NCBI RefSeq assembly: GCF_022234545.1
Contig: NZ_JAIEUI010000005.1
Location: 124,001 to 188,000, forward strand
From: Paenibacillus piscarius
GTDB lineage: Bacteria; Bacillota; Bacilli; Paenibacillales; Paenibacillaceae
DNA: 64,000 bases
Reading direction: 5' to 3'
Of the stretch, positions 35,357-44,381 are shown in pieces; the first letter of the stretch is position 1; each line of letters starts with the position of its first letter. The notes beneath the pieces are model-generated. The model worked only from the letters and a program-made list of their open reading frames with translations. It searched no databases and was not told the DNA's origin. The position numbers and the translations under genes are program-made.

Positions 35357-35396
35357 TAAGCTTGGGATACCCGCGGGGATCTCGGGCTTTTTTACT
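35357..35396 (+). terminator. Terminator of the lipoprotein gene
   Basis: GCTTGGGAT and ATCTCGGGC form a stem with G-T pairs around a CCC/GGG core, followed by TTTTTTA (about 35388-35395). Confidence 0.7.
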
Positions 35397-35455
35397 TTTT
35401 CCGGAATGTATCAATAATCACACCCTGAAACGCTCCAGATGCTTATAATTTTCAT

Positions 35456-35468
35456 TGAACAGTGTTCA
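35456..35468. promoter_or_regulatory. 13-nt palindrome upstream of the TetR gene, candidate autoregulatory operator
   Basis: TGAACAGTGTTCA is a perfect 6-1-6 inverted repeat. A related half, TGTTCAGTGATCA, follows at 35481-35493. Both lie 45-85 nt before the TetR start. Confidence 0.5.
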
Positions 35469-35538
35469 AAATTAATACGGTGTTCAGTGATCAATATTTG
35501 ATAAATGGCTGTCACAGAATTGGAGGTGTCTTATATTC

Positions 35539-36183
35539 ATGAGTAAGGAGCAGCGAAAAGCGCAGGAGCGGGAAGCGATGCGGAATCTGATTCTGGCCAC
35601 TGCCGGTGAATTAGTGAAGGAGAGGGGAATCCGGCAGCTGTCGATCCGCAAAATTGCCGAAAGGATGGACTACTCGGCGGGCAGTATTTATCACTATTTT
35701 GAGGGGAAGGACGATATTGTGGAGCAGCTTCTTCAGCAGGGCTATGCCGAGTTCATGGCCGGGCTGGTCACCGGACCAGATCCGCTCCCGGATAAAGAAT
35801 CCGCGGAGGAGCAATTAAGACGTTCACTGGACCAGTATATCCGAATGACCTTCGCAGAAGATTCACCCTACCGGAATGTGATGCTGAATGATTCACCGGC
35901 TGTCCTTAGCCATACGGGAGTGTTACATCAAGGAGCTTCACAGGAGCGCAACGCAATCCGTATGCTCTGCAGCAATCTGCGTCAATTCAAAGGGATGCGT
36001 TCGCGCAGTGATGAAGAGATTGAGCTGACCGCCCAGGTCATCTGGAGCGCAGCCTTCGGGCTGAGCATGAGACTGACTGTGGAGAAGCATCTCCCGGAGG
36101 TACAGAAGGAGGCACTAATTGCACGTCATATTGACGCAATGGTGCATATTGCACGTGGGCAGGAGGAGCGGGATGAGGCATAG
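35539..36183 (+). CDS. TetR/AcrR-family transcriptional regulator
   Basis: The 214-residue protein has a TetR HTH at about residues 12-55, with LSIRKIAERMDYSAGSIYHYFEGKDDIVEQLL, whose YHYF helix contacts DNA. The ligand domain resembles TetR_C (WHG-like) proteins in length only. ATG at 35539 follows GGAGGTG. The stop overlaps the start of the membrane protein gene by 11 nt. It is probably the local repressor of the three-gene operon and of itself through the TGAACAGTGTTCA palindrome. Confidence 0.92.
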   Translation: MSKEQRKAQEREAMRNLILATAGELVKERGIRQLSIRKIAERMDYSAGSIYHYFEGKDDIVEQLLQQGYAEFMAGLVTGPDPLPDKESAEEQLRRSLDQYIRMTFAEDSPYRNVMLNDSPAVLSHTGVLHQGASQERNAIRMLCSNLRQFKGMRSRSDEEIELTAQVIWSAAFGLSMRLTVEKHLPEVQKEALIARHIDAMVHIARGQEERDEA

Positions 36184-37072
36184 CAGATCTGTAAGTATTT
36201 TAACGTTCATAGTCATAGCTCTCAGCATTGTTGCTTCAGCCGTCGGGTTGTTCTCAGGCAGCAGCGCTGACAAAGAAAAAAGTCATCCATTCTACACCTC
36301 CATCCGGGGAGAACAAGTGGAGCTGTACGGAAGCGGAATTTACAAGGATGATTCTCTATCCGCGGCATCTCAGGCGATTGCCCAGGATGGCGTTACCCTA
36401 GCGGCGGGAGTTCCCTTGCTGCTCGTATCGCTGCTCCTCAGTCTCAGAGGAACGATCAGAGGGCGGCTGCTGCTGGCCGGGGCGCTTGGATACTTCACGT
36501 ATACGTATGCTTCATACTGTTTTCTGGCTATGTATAATGAACTGTTTCTGGTCTATGTCATGCTGTTCTCGGCTAGTTTATTTGCGTTTATACTCGTATA
36601 TCGCTCATTGGAGCGGGACGGGGTGCCGATGAACCCCAAGCTCCCGGCAGTAAGCATCGGCTTCATTCTGCTGCTGATCGCCTTCCTCATTATCATGTTA
36701 TGGCTGGGCCGGATTACCGGCGCCTGGCGGCAGGGGATTCCACCCGAGGGGCTGGAGCATTATACCACGCTGGTCATTCAGGCACTGGATTTAGCCGTCT
36801 TGCTTCCCATTATGGTCCTTACAGGTACTATGCTCATCCGCAGGAAGTCTTACGGGTACCTTCTGGCTCCAGTTGTCCTGGTAAAAGCAGCCACCCTGCT
36901 GACCTCCATCTCTTCCATGATTATTGGGATGCTGAGGGCGGGAGTGCATGTCTCCATTGTCGAGGTGATTTTGTTTCCAATGTTCAATGTGGCCGTGATC
37001 TGGTGTCTAATCCTTGTACTGCGTAATGCTAAGGAACCCGGACAACCCGCAGGCCCATTATCCATAGAATAG
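36173..37072 (+). CDS. Integral membrane protein of unknown function
   Basis: The 299-residue protein has an N-terminal helix (about 8-30), a 50-residue extracytoplasmic stretch, then about six more hydrophobic helices between residues 75 and 287. No transporter motif, catalytic residue pattern or repeat is recognisable. ATG at 36173 follows AGGAGG by 6 nt and is preferred over a start at 36119, which lacks a site. It is sandwiched between TetR and flavodoxin-like genes with overlapping or tiny gaps, so it is probably part of one redox- or stress-responsive unit. Confidence 0.75.
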   Translation: MRHSRSVSILTFIVIALSIVASAVGLFSGSSADKEKSHPFYTSIRGEQVELYGSGIYKDDSLSAASQAIAQDGVTLAAGVPLLLVSLLLSLRGTIRGRLLLAGALGYFTYTYASYCFLAMYNELFLVYVMLFSASLFAFILVYRSLERDGVPMNPKLPAVSIGFILLLIAFLIIMLWLGRITGAWRQGIPPEGLEHYTTLVIQALDLAVLLPIMVLTGTMLIRRKSYGYLLAPVVLVKAATLLTSISSMIIGMLRAGVHVSIVEVILFPMFNVAVIWCLILVLRNAKEPGQPAGPLSIE

Positions 37073-37083
37073 AGGCGGAAACC

Positions 37084-37572
37084 ATGAACAATCGGATCTT
37101 GATCGTGTACGCCAGCAAATACGGCTGTACCGAAAAAGCTGCATTACTGCTGCAAACTAAACTGAATGGGGCGGAGGTGGTAAATCTGCGTTATGCCAAG
37201 GTCCCGGAACTGGCTGCCTATGACACCGTGATTCTGGGCGGTTCCATCTACTATGGCAGAATCCGTAAGGAGATGGCTGCATTCACAGCTAAGCATAAGC
37301 AGGAGCTGGTGGAGAAACGGCTCGGACTGTTCATCTGTGCAGGAATGAGCGGCGAGAAGGGGGAGCAGGAGCTGAAGCAGGCCTATCCTGACGTCATCTA
37401 CAACAAGGCGTTTGCTAGGGAAGTGATGGGGGATGAGGTATATCCGGACCGGATATCTGCTCTGGACAAGTGGATTCTGCGGATGGTGAAGGGCAAAGAG
37501 CACAAAACAGGAGGCGGGCTTGCGTTGGATAAGCTGGAGCGCTTCGCGCTTAGGATGTCGGCAGGAGGGTAA
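37084..37572 (+). CDS. Flavodoxin-domain protein (HemG/protoporphyrinogen oxidase-like)
   Basis: The 162-residue protein begins ILIVYASKYGCTEKAA, the FMN phosphate loop of the flavodoxin fold, then DTVILGGSIYYGRI (second flavin loop) and GLFICAGMSGEKG. The length and spacing match flavodoxin-domain proteins annotated as menaquinone-dependent protoporphyrinogen oxidase-like, but HemG-specific features are not certain. ATG at 37084 has GAGGCGG upstream and starts 12 nt after the membrane gene. The first 21-nt box begins 9 nt after the stop. Confidence 0.8.
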   Translation: MNNRILIVYASKYGCTEKAALLLQTKLNGAEVVNLRYAKVPELAAYDTVILGGSIYYGRIRKEMAAFTAKHKQELVEKRLGLFICAGMSGEKGEQELKQAYPDVIYNKAFAREVMGDEVYPDRISALDKWILRMVKGKEHKTGGGLALDKLERFALRMSAGG

Positions 37573-37580
37573 CAAAGCAC

Positions 37581-37601
37581 CATAATAAATATTATGTCAA
37601 C
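37581..37601 (+). repeat. 21-nt near-palindromic box, copy 1
   Basis: CATAATAAATATTATG followed by TCAAC. The first 16 nt are palindromic except for the central pair. It starts 9 nt after the flavodoxin stop. The rest of 37602-38104 is AT-rich to about 37800 and contains no gene I can support. Confidence 0.6.
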
Positions 37602-38104
37602 TTCAAAGCGATAACTTAATTGGACCAAGAAGAAAACGCGCTAAAACGAAGCATGAAAAACGAAGCAGCCCCAACGAATCTGTTACAACCTCTTATAACC
37701 ATATTTCAATATATGAAAAATTCATAATAGAAAAAGCAAAAAATCAGCTCCCTAATCATTACGCGCAACTCCAAGCTTCTTTATACCTAATAACTGAATA
37801 CACGGAAAAAGTGTGGCAACCCCCTACACAACAAACCATCGATGTCAAGCCTTCCGGGCAAAATAGGTACCAGGCATGAATCAGCCTCAGCGGAGTTAAG
37901 GAGCGGGTGACAGGTGAAGGAAATACGTGGAAAAATGTATCTTATTTCAGCGGTTTCCGGTGGAACTCCTGAAGCAATTGGAAAAACAGCATCTACTGGA
38001 GGCGATGTTGCGTAATTGCCGGGAATGCGCCTGAAGAAGTGCCATTTTTCCAACTGTTATCCCAGCAGGGGCGATTCGTCCATAAGCAAATGTAGAAAAT
38101 CCAA

Positions 38105-39067
38105 CTACTTCCCGCCCCTAGTAGCTGTGTCCGCAGTCAGTATATCCGTAATCCGGAAGGCCACCTTCAGTGACTTCAGCGCCTGTCGCAGCGACAGGTT
38201 GGAGTCCGTCCCGTTACGGAGGCATAGGAGGGCGTGGCGTAGGCTTTTTGCATAAGGATCATTAGGAATTAGCGGGATAGCCGCTTGACCCCCGGAAGTG
38301 TATGCGGTAAGGCTGGCCTCAAGCACTCCATTCGCACCACTGCACTCATGGAACTCCAGCTTCGCGTGCTCGAAATAAGCTTCATACCCGATAGTAAAAG
38401 GATAACTCCCCGGCATCAGTGAAGAAACGGTGAGCTGTGTACTCCACTTGGGCTGCAGGAAGGAGGCCAGGACCAGCGCCTGTCCATCCTTGCCCCCGGA
38501 GGTCCCCCAGACCGCAGAAGGTACAGGTGAATCCATCAGCCAAGCGATGAAATCCAGCTCATGAATCATCAGCTTGGGGGCGATGGCCGAGAGGCCCAGA
38601 TCCCCCCAGAGCGGAGCGGTCTCCCGGCGCATACTGAGATGCAGCAGCTTCCCGTAGGTCTCCTCACGTACCGCCTGCTCCAGGTATTCATAGGCATAAT
38701 CGAATTTGATGAATTGATTGACGAGAACTCTGCGCCCGGTCCGCTCTTCCGCCTGAAGCAGCGTTTCACCATCTTCCAGCCCCAGCACCGCCGGAGTCTC
38801 GCAGAATACATCTTTTCCCCGGTCCAAGGCTTCCAAAGCATAACGGGTATGAAGCGCAGACGGCAGACAGATATCTATTACGTCGATCGATGGATTAGAC
38901 AGAATGTCCTCAGCGTCCATCGTTATTTCTACTCCCAGCTCCTCCTTGAGCTTCCGCAGCTTGCCTTCATTCCTCCCAAACACTATGATCCGGTCCACAA
39001 ACTCCATCTGCTTCAAAAGCGAAGCGTGATAAGCCCCGAATCCTGTTCCCAATACGCCGATATTCAT
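38105..39067 (-). CDS. Gfo/Idh/MocA-family oxidoreductase with altered active-site motif
   Basis: The 320-residue protein has the dinucleotide-binding GVLGTGFGAYHASLL (residues 4-18) and the usual IDVIDICLPSALHTRYALEALDRGKDVFCE block. The family's catalytic EKP is replaced by Glu90-Thr91-Pro92, so the canonical Lys is missing; the reaction may be altered or lost. The later His region HELDFIAWLMDS is the usual second active-site block. ATG at 39067 has AAGGAG 9 nt upstream. It is divergent from a WYL-type regulator, suggesting joint control. Confidence 0.85.
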   Translation of the reverse strand: MNIGVLGTGFGAYHASLLKQMEFVDRIIVFGRNEGKLRKLKEELGVEITMDAEDILSNPSIDVIDICLPSALHTRYALEALDRGKDVFCETPAVLGLEDGETLLQAEERTGRRVLVNQFIKFDYAYEYLEQAVREETYGKLLHLSMRRETAPLWGDLGLSAIAPKLMIHELDFIAWLMDSPVPSAVWGTSGGKDGQALVLASFLQPKWSTQLTVSSLMPGSYPFTIGYEAYFEHAKLEFHECSGANGVLEASLTAYTSGGQAAIPLIPNDPYAKSLRHALLCLRNGTDSNLSLRQALKSLKVAFRITDILTADTATRGGK

Positions 39068-39113
39068 TTACAACAGCTCCTTACTTTTGATACATTCATC
39101 ATAACGTTTCATT

Positions 39114-39144
39114 GTTGACAACTGAGTGGCAAGAATTAGTTGCC
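39114..39144. promoter_or_regulatory. Candidate operator/promoter between Gfo/Idh and WYL regulator genes
   Basis: GTTGACAAC (39114-39122) and GGCAA-N7-TTGCC (39128-39144) are two inverted repeats in the 101-nt divergent gap. The former contains a consensus -35 TTGACA on the plus strand; the -10 at about 39136 is weak. Confidence 0.45.
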
Positions 39145-39168
39145 GGATAAAAGGTTAGGGGGCGTGAG

Positions 39169-40125
39169 ATGAGGCTGCACCGATTGATTGCGATCCTGTT
39201 ACTGGTTGAATCCCGGGGCAAAATGAAGGCCAAAGAGCTGGCCGAGGCGCTGGAGACCTCCGTCCGTTCGATCTACAGGGACATTGATGTCCTGGCGGAA
39301 TCGGGCATTCCGCTTGTCGCTACACCCGGGCCAAACGGCGGGATTGCGCTGATCGAAGGGTACACGGTGAATCTGCGGCGGTTGCATGGGGAAGAGGTGG
39401 TGCAGCTTTTTTTGACGGGAAGGGGTATGCCTGCGGGCGGATCTACCGGGACCAGTCTGCTGCTGCAAAATGCACTATTGAAGCTGGAGGCAAGCTTGCC
39501 CGATCATTATCAGGAGGATATCCGCACCGCGTTAAGCCGATTCCTGTTCGATGCTGAACCTTGGTGGAGCGCACAGCCTGAGGTGCCCTATCTGGAGGCC
39601 TTGCGGACGGCGGTGTGGAGAGGGAGGAAGCTCATGGTAGAATACCGCAAGGGAAGTGGGGAGAACTCGCTGCGGAAGCTGCATCCTTACGGGCTGATCG
39701 TGAAGCAGGGCGAGTGGTATCTGGCGGCTTATTGTGAGCGGGCAAGGGATGTCCGTACATTCAAGTGTGAGCGGTTTACCGCTGTAACGGTGTTGGACGA
39801 GACCTGCACAATTCCTGAGCAATTTTCCCTTCAGAAGTACTGGAGTCAAGCGGAGCGGGCCTTCATTCATGCCAGCAGAGAGCGGGAGGTCTATCCGGTG
39901 ATCCTTCGTACTCGCGTTAAGAATGAGCAGGTGTTACAGGGACTGGAGGTCATGAACATTGAAGCGGACGGAATTGCCCGGCTTGTGACTGTGAATATGT
40001 ACGATTATAGCTCGGCCTGTATGAAGGTTATGCCGTTATTGGTCCAAGCTGAAGTCGTGGGGCCGCCGGAGCTGAGAGAGTATGTGAGCCATCATGTGCA
40101 GCTGTGGAACAGAATATATAATTGA
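39169..40125 (+). CDS. YafY-type transcriptional regulator (HTH-11 plus WYL domain)
   Basis: The 318-residue protein begins with a winged helix (residues 1-60: MRLHRLIAILLLVESRGKMKAKELAEALETS in part and VRSIYRDIDVLAESGIPL, the usual HTH-11 pattern with RDIDVL). The middle and C-terminal parts form a WYL ligand-sensing domain around HPYGLIVKQGEWYLAAYCERARDVRTFKCERF, including the WYL-like WYLAAY. The C-terminal WCX extension is present. ATG at 39169 has GGGGGCG upstream. Divergent from the Gfo/Idh gene, whose expression it probably controls. Confidence 0.92.
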   Translation: MRLHRLIAILLLVESRGKMKAKELAEALETSVRSIYRDIDVLAESGIPLVATPGPNGGIALIEGYTVNLRRLHGEEVVQLFLTGRGMPAGGSTGTSLLLQNALLKLEASLPDHYQEDIRTALSRFLFDAEPWWSAQPEVPYLEALRTAVWRGRKLMVEYRKGSGENSLRKLHPYGLIVKQGEWYLAAYCERARDVRTFKCERFTAVTVLDETCTIPEQFSLQKYWSQAERAFIHASREREVYPVILRTRVKNEQVLQGLEVMNIEADGIARLVTVNMYDYSSACMKVMPLLVQAEVVGPPELREYVSHHVQLWNRIYN

Positions 40126-40140
40126 ATTATGTATTTGAGA

Positions 40141-40161
40141 CATAATAAATATTATGTTAAC
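40141..40161 (+). repeat. 21-nt near-palindromic box, copy 2
   Basis: CATAATAAATATTATG followed by TTAAC, 16 nt after the WYL gene stop. A hairpin terminator begins exactly 51 nt after the box start. Confidence 0.65.
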
Positions 40162-40191
40162 CATATGCGACGATCGAAGAGTAGACACAAC

Positions 40192-40233
40192 AAACCCCAA
40201 ACCCCGCTAACAAGCAGGTATGGGGTTTATTTC
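40192..40233 (+). terminator. Hairpin terminator AAACCCC-type, copy A
   Basis: AAACCCCA (40192-40199) pairs with TGGGGTTT (40221-40228), and inner AACC/AGGT and GC pairs extend it. A TTATTTCC run follows. Nearly the same hairpin stands at 48621. Confidence 0.75.
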
Positions 40234-40348
40234 CTGTGCCGTTCCATACCTTTTCCAAAAACAAGAGGATAGAATTCATTAGCAGACCATTATACGATAA
40301 ACTGTAGTAGACTCGATGTCAGATTACATAACAAAAGGTGGGCTTGAG

Positions 40349-42181
40349 ATGCTGAAGGGGCTGATCGTCCTTTTGAAAAGAAGTAAAATGCGCACCAGGC
40401 TGCTGCTCCTGTTCACCATGCTGACCCTGCTTCCGCTAAGCGTGCAAGCAATGGTGACGTACCGTCATTTCTCCTCCACCCTGAACGAGAAAACAAAGCA
40501 ATATACGGTAGATATCGCCGGACAAGCCAATGCCAATCTGGACCGGCTGCTGAAGGATCTGGAGCGGTTGTCGCTGATGCCGCTGTACGACGAGCAGGTA
40601 CTGTCTATTCTGGCTAAATACAATGGTTCTATGGGCTCAGGAAGATGGGCGCTGTCCGATGATTATCAGAAAATGAAGCTATATACCTCCGCACAGGCCT
40701 ACGACCGGCCGGAAATCCGCGGCATTCATCTGCTGAGCAACAGCGGAACCCTGTTCTCCAACGTGGAACCGCTGGCAGTCAACACCTCGTGGGACGGCAG
40801 GCGCGATGATTGGTTCAGTGCCCTGGAGAGATCGGACGGGGAGTGGCTCATTCTTCCCCCACACCATCCCTCTTACTATGCCAGTACCGACCCCTCTGCT
40901 TATATTTCGGTAGCCCGGGTGATCAAAGAACCGAGAACGCTGAAGCGTCTCGGTTACATGCTCATCGATGTTAAGCAGGAGGCCTTCGGCTCTGTTTTCT
41001 CCAAGCTGAAGATTGAGCAATCCACGAGCCTGATGATCATTGACAGTGGTCAGCGGCTGCTATATGAGCAGAAGCCGGATAACGGGCAGTCGGCTTACAG
41101 CGAGCTTATGGGCTCCGGGCGGATCAGGGCGCTGCATGGCGGGGAGCGGGAAAGGCTGGGAGGGACGGATTATTTGTTTGTCAGTCATAAATCCCCGTAT
41201 TCGGGCTTGTCCGTCATCGGTTTGACTCCCATCGGAGTCATTCAGAAGGAGTCGCGCGCGCTTATGATCTTTGCATTATGGCTGGCCCTCTTTTGCCTCG
41301 TGACGGTGCTGCTGCTGGCTTATGCGGTCTCGTATCGTATCACCCTCCCTTTGGTAGAGCTGAAGAACAATATGTCAAGGGTGGAGCGGGGCGATTTCAA
41401 CAAGCGGATCAGTCCGCTGGGGGGCGATGAATTCGGGCAGCTCGGGCGCGGGTTCAACAAGATGATGGATGAGATCAACCGTCTGTTTCATGAGGTGCTG
41501 GTCACCCGGCTCCGGGAAAAGGAGGCTGAGCTGTCTGCCCTGCAGAGCCAGATTAACCCGCATTTCATCTATAATACGCTGGAATCAATCAATATGATGG
41601 CTGTCCGGCGCAGGCATGATGAGGTATCGGATATGGTATCCGCCCTGGGCAAGCTGCTTCGCTACACGATTGACAAGGCCGGCCGGCTCGTATCGCTTGG
41701 GGAGGAGATCACGTTCGTGGACTCCTATGTCCGTATCCAGCAGATCCGCTATGGCGGCAAGCTGACGGTTCATAACGAGATTGAAGAGGAAGTGCTGCAT
41801 TTACGTATTCCGAAGCTTACCATTCAGCCGCTGGTGGAGAATGCCATCGAGCACGGCATTGCCGGGCGTGAAGCAGGCGGGACGATCTGGGTGTCTGCGC
41901 TGCGTTTTGACAATGAGCTATTGATTACGGTCCGCGATGACGGGAATGGATTAGAGGAAGAGGAGCTGGCCGCGCTGAACCGGGAGATTGAACAAGATCC
42001 TTCCATGGAATCGCTCAGACGCAGCGACGAAGAGAGTCTCGGGCTGCGCAATATCGGCCAACGGATCAAGCTGCTGTACGGGGAAGGCGGGAGCCTCACG
42101 GTTGACGGAAGTCCGGGGCAAGGGCTGGCCGTGACCATTACGATAACAATACCGGAATCAGGGGGAGAAGAAGATGTATAA
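40349..42181 (+). CDS. YesM-type membrane histidine kinase
   Basis: The 610-residue kinase has a first helix at about 18-36, a large extracytoplasmic sensor (Cache-like, about 40-300), a second helix at about 306-328, a HAMP segment (ITLPLVELKNNMSRVERGDF) and a His_kinase block SQINPHFIYNTLESINMM with phosphorylated His405. An HATPase domain follows with PLVENAIEHGI and RDDGNGLEEE, GLRNIGQRIKLLYG. This is the usual sensor kinase of carbohydrate uptake systems in Paenibacillus. ATG at 40349 has AAGGTGG 8 nt upstream; the earlier ATG at 40319 has none. It overlaps the response regulator by 8 nt. Confidence 0.94.
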   Translation: MLKGLIVLLKRSKMRTRLLLLFTMLTLLPLSVQAMVTYRHFSSTLNEKTKQYTVDIAGQANANLDRLLKDLERLSLMPLYDEQVLSILAKYNGSMGSGRWALSDDYQKMKLYTSAQAYDRPEIRGIHLLSNSGTLFSNVEPLAVNTSWDGRRDDWFSALERSDGEWLILPPHHPSYYASTDPSAYISVARVIKEPRTLKRLGYMLIDVKQEAFGSVFSKLKIEQSTSLMIIDSGQRLLYEQKPDNGQSAYSELMGSGRIRALHGGERERLGGTDYLFVSHKSPYSGLSVIGLTPIGVIQKESRALMIFALWLALFCLVTVLLLAYAVSYRITLPLVELKNNMSRVERGDFNKRISPLGGDEFGQLGRGFNKMMDEINRLFHEVLVTRLREKEAELSALQSQINPHFIYNTLESINMMAVRRRHDEVSDMVSALGKLLRYTIDKAGRLVSLGEEITFVDSYVRIQQIRYGGKLTVHNEIEEEVLHLRIPKLTIQPLVENAIEHGIAGREAGGTIWVSALRFDNELLITVRDDGNGLEEEELAALNREIEQDPSMESLRRSDEESLGLRNIGQRIKLLYGEGGSLTVDGSPGQGLAVTITITIPESGGEEDV

Positions 42182-42941
42182 AGTGCTGCTCGTAGAGGAC
42201 GAGATCGTAATCAGACAGGGGATGCGTGAGCTGATTAGCCGGTCGGCGCCTTTTTTCGAGGTGACGGCGGAAATGCCGGGCGGACGGGAGGCGCTCCTGT
42301 ACTTGAAGTCCGAGCTGCCGGATGTGATGATCACCGATATCCGTATGAAGGAAATGGACGGGCTGGCGCTGGCCGCGAAGGTGAAGTCAATGTATCCCGA
42401 ACTGCTGGTCATTATTGTGAGCGGATACGGCGAATTTGAATATGCCCAAAAAGCCATTGAATACGGCGTTCTTCATTATCTGCTGAAGCCGGTCGAACGT
42501 CATGAGCTGGTCAGTGTACTGGAAAAAGCACGGCTGCTGCTCGATAAGCGTCATGGTCTTGGTTCCCTGGAACAGTCTACCGAACCGCTCCGGGTTGAAG
42601 GCGGAGGAGATACACGCAAGATCATACGGGATGTTAAGGAATATGTCAGGCTCCATATCGACGGTGATCTGCGGCTGCAGACAGTGGCATCGCATGTTAA
42701 TCTGAACGCTACATATCTGAGCCAGCTATTTAAGGGGGAAGCGGGCTGCAATTATTCCGACTATGTGACCGATTCCCGGATGGAACGTGCCAAATGGCTG
42801 CTCAGCCATACCCAGCTCAAAATCTATGATGTCGCCCGGCTATCCGGCCATCAGAGTCCGAAGCATTTCATGCTGGTGTTCAAGCAGCAGACGGGGATGA
42901 CGGCAGGAGATTACCGTAATCAATTTAATCATCAAGAATGA
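42174..42941 (+). CDS. YesN-type AraC-family response regulator
   Basis: The 255-residue protein has a receiver domain with Glu8, Asp9, phosphoacceptor Asp55 in DVMITDIRM and Lys near residue 105 in YLLKPVE. The middle linker is short, about 25 residues. The C-terminal AraC HTH (about 150-255) shows DLRLQTVASHVNLNATYLSQLFKGEAG and the second helix-turn-helix with IYDVARLSGHQSPKHFMLVFKQQTGMTAGDYR. It should activate the downstream transporter operon when phosphorylated by the overlapping YesM gene product. Confidence 0.95.
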   Translation: MYKVLLVEDEIVIRQGMRELISRSAPFFEVTAEMPGGREALLYLKSELPDVMITDIRMKEMDGLALAAKVKSMYPELLVIIVSGYGEFEYAQKAIEYGVLHYLLKPVERHELVSVLEKARLLLDKRHGLGSLEQSTEPLRVEGGGDTRKIIRDVKEYVRLHIDGDLRLQTVASHVNLNATYLSQLFKGEAGCNYSDYVTDSRMERAKWLLSHTQLKIYDVARLSGHQSPKHFMLVFKQQTGMTAGDYRNQFNHQE

Positions 42942-43070
42942 AATGTCAGTTAATCTAACGCAAATATAAATATAACGAACCTTTCCTGAATTCTGGGTGA
43001 TTTATCCGCCGGATTTGTCTCCTTTATACTAGAAGAGTCATCAAAACTAACATATCAAAGGGGGATATTC

Positions 43071-44360
43071 ATGAAAAAAGCAGGAGCAGTGCTTCTCTCA
43101 GCCTTGCTGCTGGGCTTAACGGCAGGCTGTGCCAAGCCCGAAGCAAGCGGAAATGCAGGGAGTCCCGGGAAACAGGAAGACGTGGAGTTGAAGTTTCTGA
43201 TGTGGGGCAATCAGGGGCATATGGATGTGTACAACAAGCTGATCGAGCAATTCGAAGCAGAGAATCCGGGCATCAAGGTGACCATGGATTCCGTTCCCTT
43301 CACTGATTATCAGCAGAAAATATCGGTGCTGGCCGCCGGGAAATCGCTGCCGGATATCGCCTGGGTGTCAGAGCGGATGATCCCGCAGTTCAAGGCCAAC
43401 GGTATTCTGGCCGACGTTTCCTCCTTTAAAGACGATACCTCCTTCAAATTGGACGATTACATTCCGAGCACGCTGGATTTGTTCCGGGACGGAGATCAGC
43501 TGCTGGGCCTGCCGTTCTCGACTCCGCCGGTGGTCATGTTCTACAACAAGACGCTGTTCGACAAGGCCGGTCTGTCAGACCCGAATACGCTGGCTGCTCA
43601 AGGAGAGTGGACCTGGAAGACCTTCGAGGAATTAGCCAAAGCGATTTCGGTCAAAGACGCCGGGAGCCGGGTGTACGGCGCGAATTTCTTCCGCGACTGG
43701 AAAACCTGGGCCATTCTGTCCTCGTACTCCTGGTCCTATGGAAGCGGCCCGTTCAATGAGGATCTGACTGCATTCACCTGGAATGACCAGTATGGCGTGG
43801 AGACGATGGAGCTGCTGGAGCGGATGATGTTTACGGACGAATCCCACCCCAAAGCAGGCGAACAGATCAGCTTCGACGCAGGCAATCTGGGGATGTTTTT
43901 TGACAATTACAGCTATGTCTCGAAGGCGCGTGATATCACTGGATTCGAATGGAGCATTGCGCCGATGCCGTCCGGCTCCGCAGGCAGTGTTCCGATGCTG
44001 GGCCAAGCGGGCTATACGCTGTTCAAGGACAGCAAACACCCTGAGGAAGCCAAAAAGCTGCTCAAATTGTTCGCCAGCCAGGAGGGTATTGAAGCGACAT
44101 CCACGTATTTCGTGCCGCCGCGTACATCTGTGCTTAATTCCGATGCGTTCCTGAATCAGCCGAACAACCCGCCTGCCGAGCATATCGTGCAAGCCGTTAT
44201 CGATGAAATGCCGAAGGCGCGCATCATTCCGGGCCACATCCGCTGGCAGGATATCGACAATGCGGTGCTGCAGGGCTTTGACCGCCTGTTTGGCCAATCA
44301 GCGTCCGCCAAGGATAACATGAAGCAGATGCAGACTGATGTCGAGGCGATTTTGAAATAA
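43071..44360 (+). CDS. Carbohydrate ABC transporter, substrate-binding lipoprotein
   Basis: The 429-residue product has a lipoprotein signal ending at GLTAGC (Cys at about residue 20). The SBP_bac_1 fold is shown by ELKFLMWGNQGHMDVYNKLIEQFEAENPGIKV (in part) and YQQKISVLAAGKSLPDIAWVSE. Aromatic-rich ligand-site stretches occur around WSWSYGSGPF. It delivers a sugar or sugar-like ligand to the two permeases below. The ligand is unknown. ATG at 43071 has AAAGGGGG upstream; a possible -10 TATACT lies at about 43026. Confidence 0.93.
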   Translation: MKKAGAVLLSALLLGLTAGCAKPEASGNAGSPGKQEDVELKFLMWGNQGHMDVYNKLIEQFEAENPGIKVTMDSVPFTDYQQKISVLAAGKSLPDIAWVSERMIPQFKANGILADVSSFKDDTSFKLDDYIPSTLDLFRDGDQLLGLPFSTPPVVMFYNKTLFDKAGLSDPNTLAAQGEWTWKTFEELAKAISVKDAGSRVYGANFFRDWKTWAILSSYSWSYGSGPFNEDLTAFTWNDQYGVETMELLERMMFTDESHPKAGEQISFDAGNLGMFFDNYSYVSKARDITGFEWSIAPMPSGSAGSVPMLGQAGYTLFKDSKHPEEAKKLLKLFASQEGIEATSTYFVPPRTSVLNSDAFLNQPNNPPAEHIVQAVIDEMPKARIIPGHIRWQDIDNAVLQGFDRLFGQSASAKDNMKQMQTDVEAILK

Positions 44361-44381
44361 GAGTGCGGGCTGGGAGGAGCA

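Noticed and set aside
37787-38053. Minus-strand open frame in the gap before the Gfo/Idh gene
   Set aside because: Only 88 codons, no ribosome binding site and no domain.
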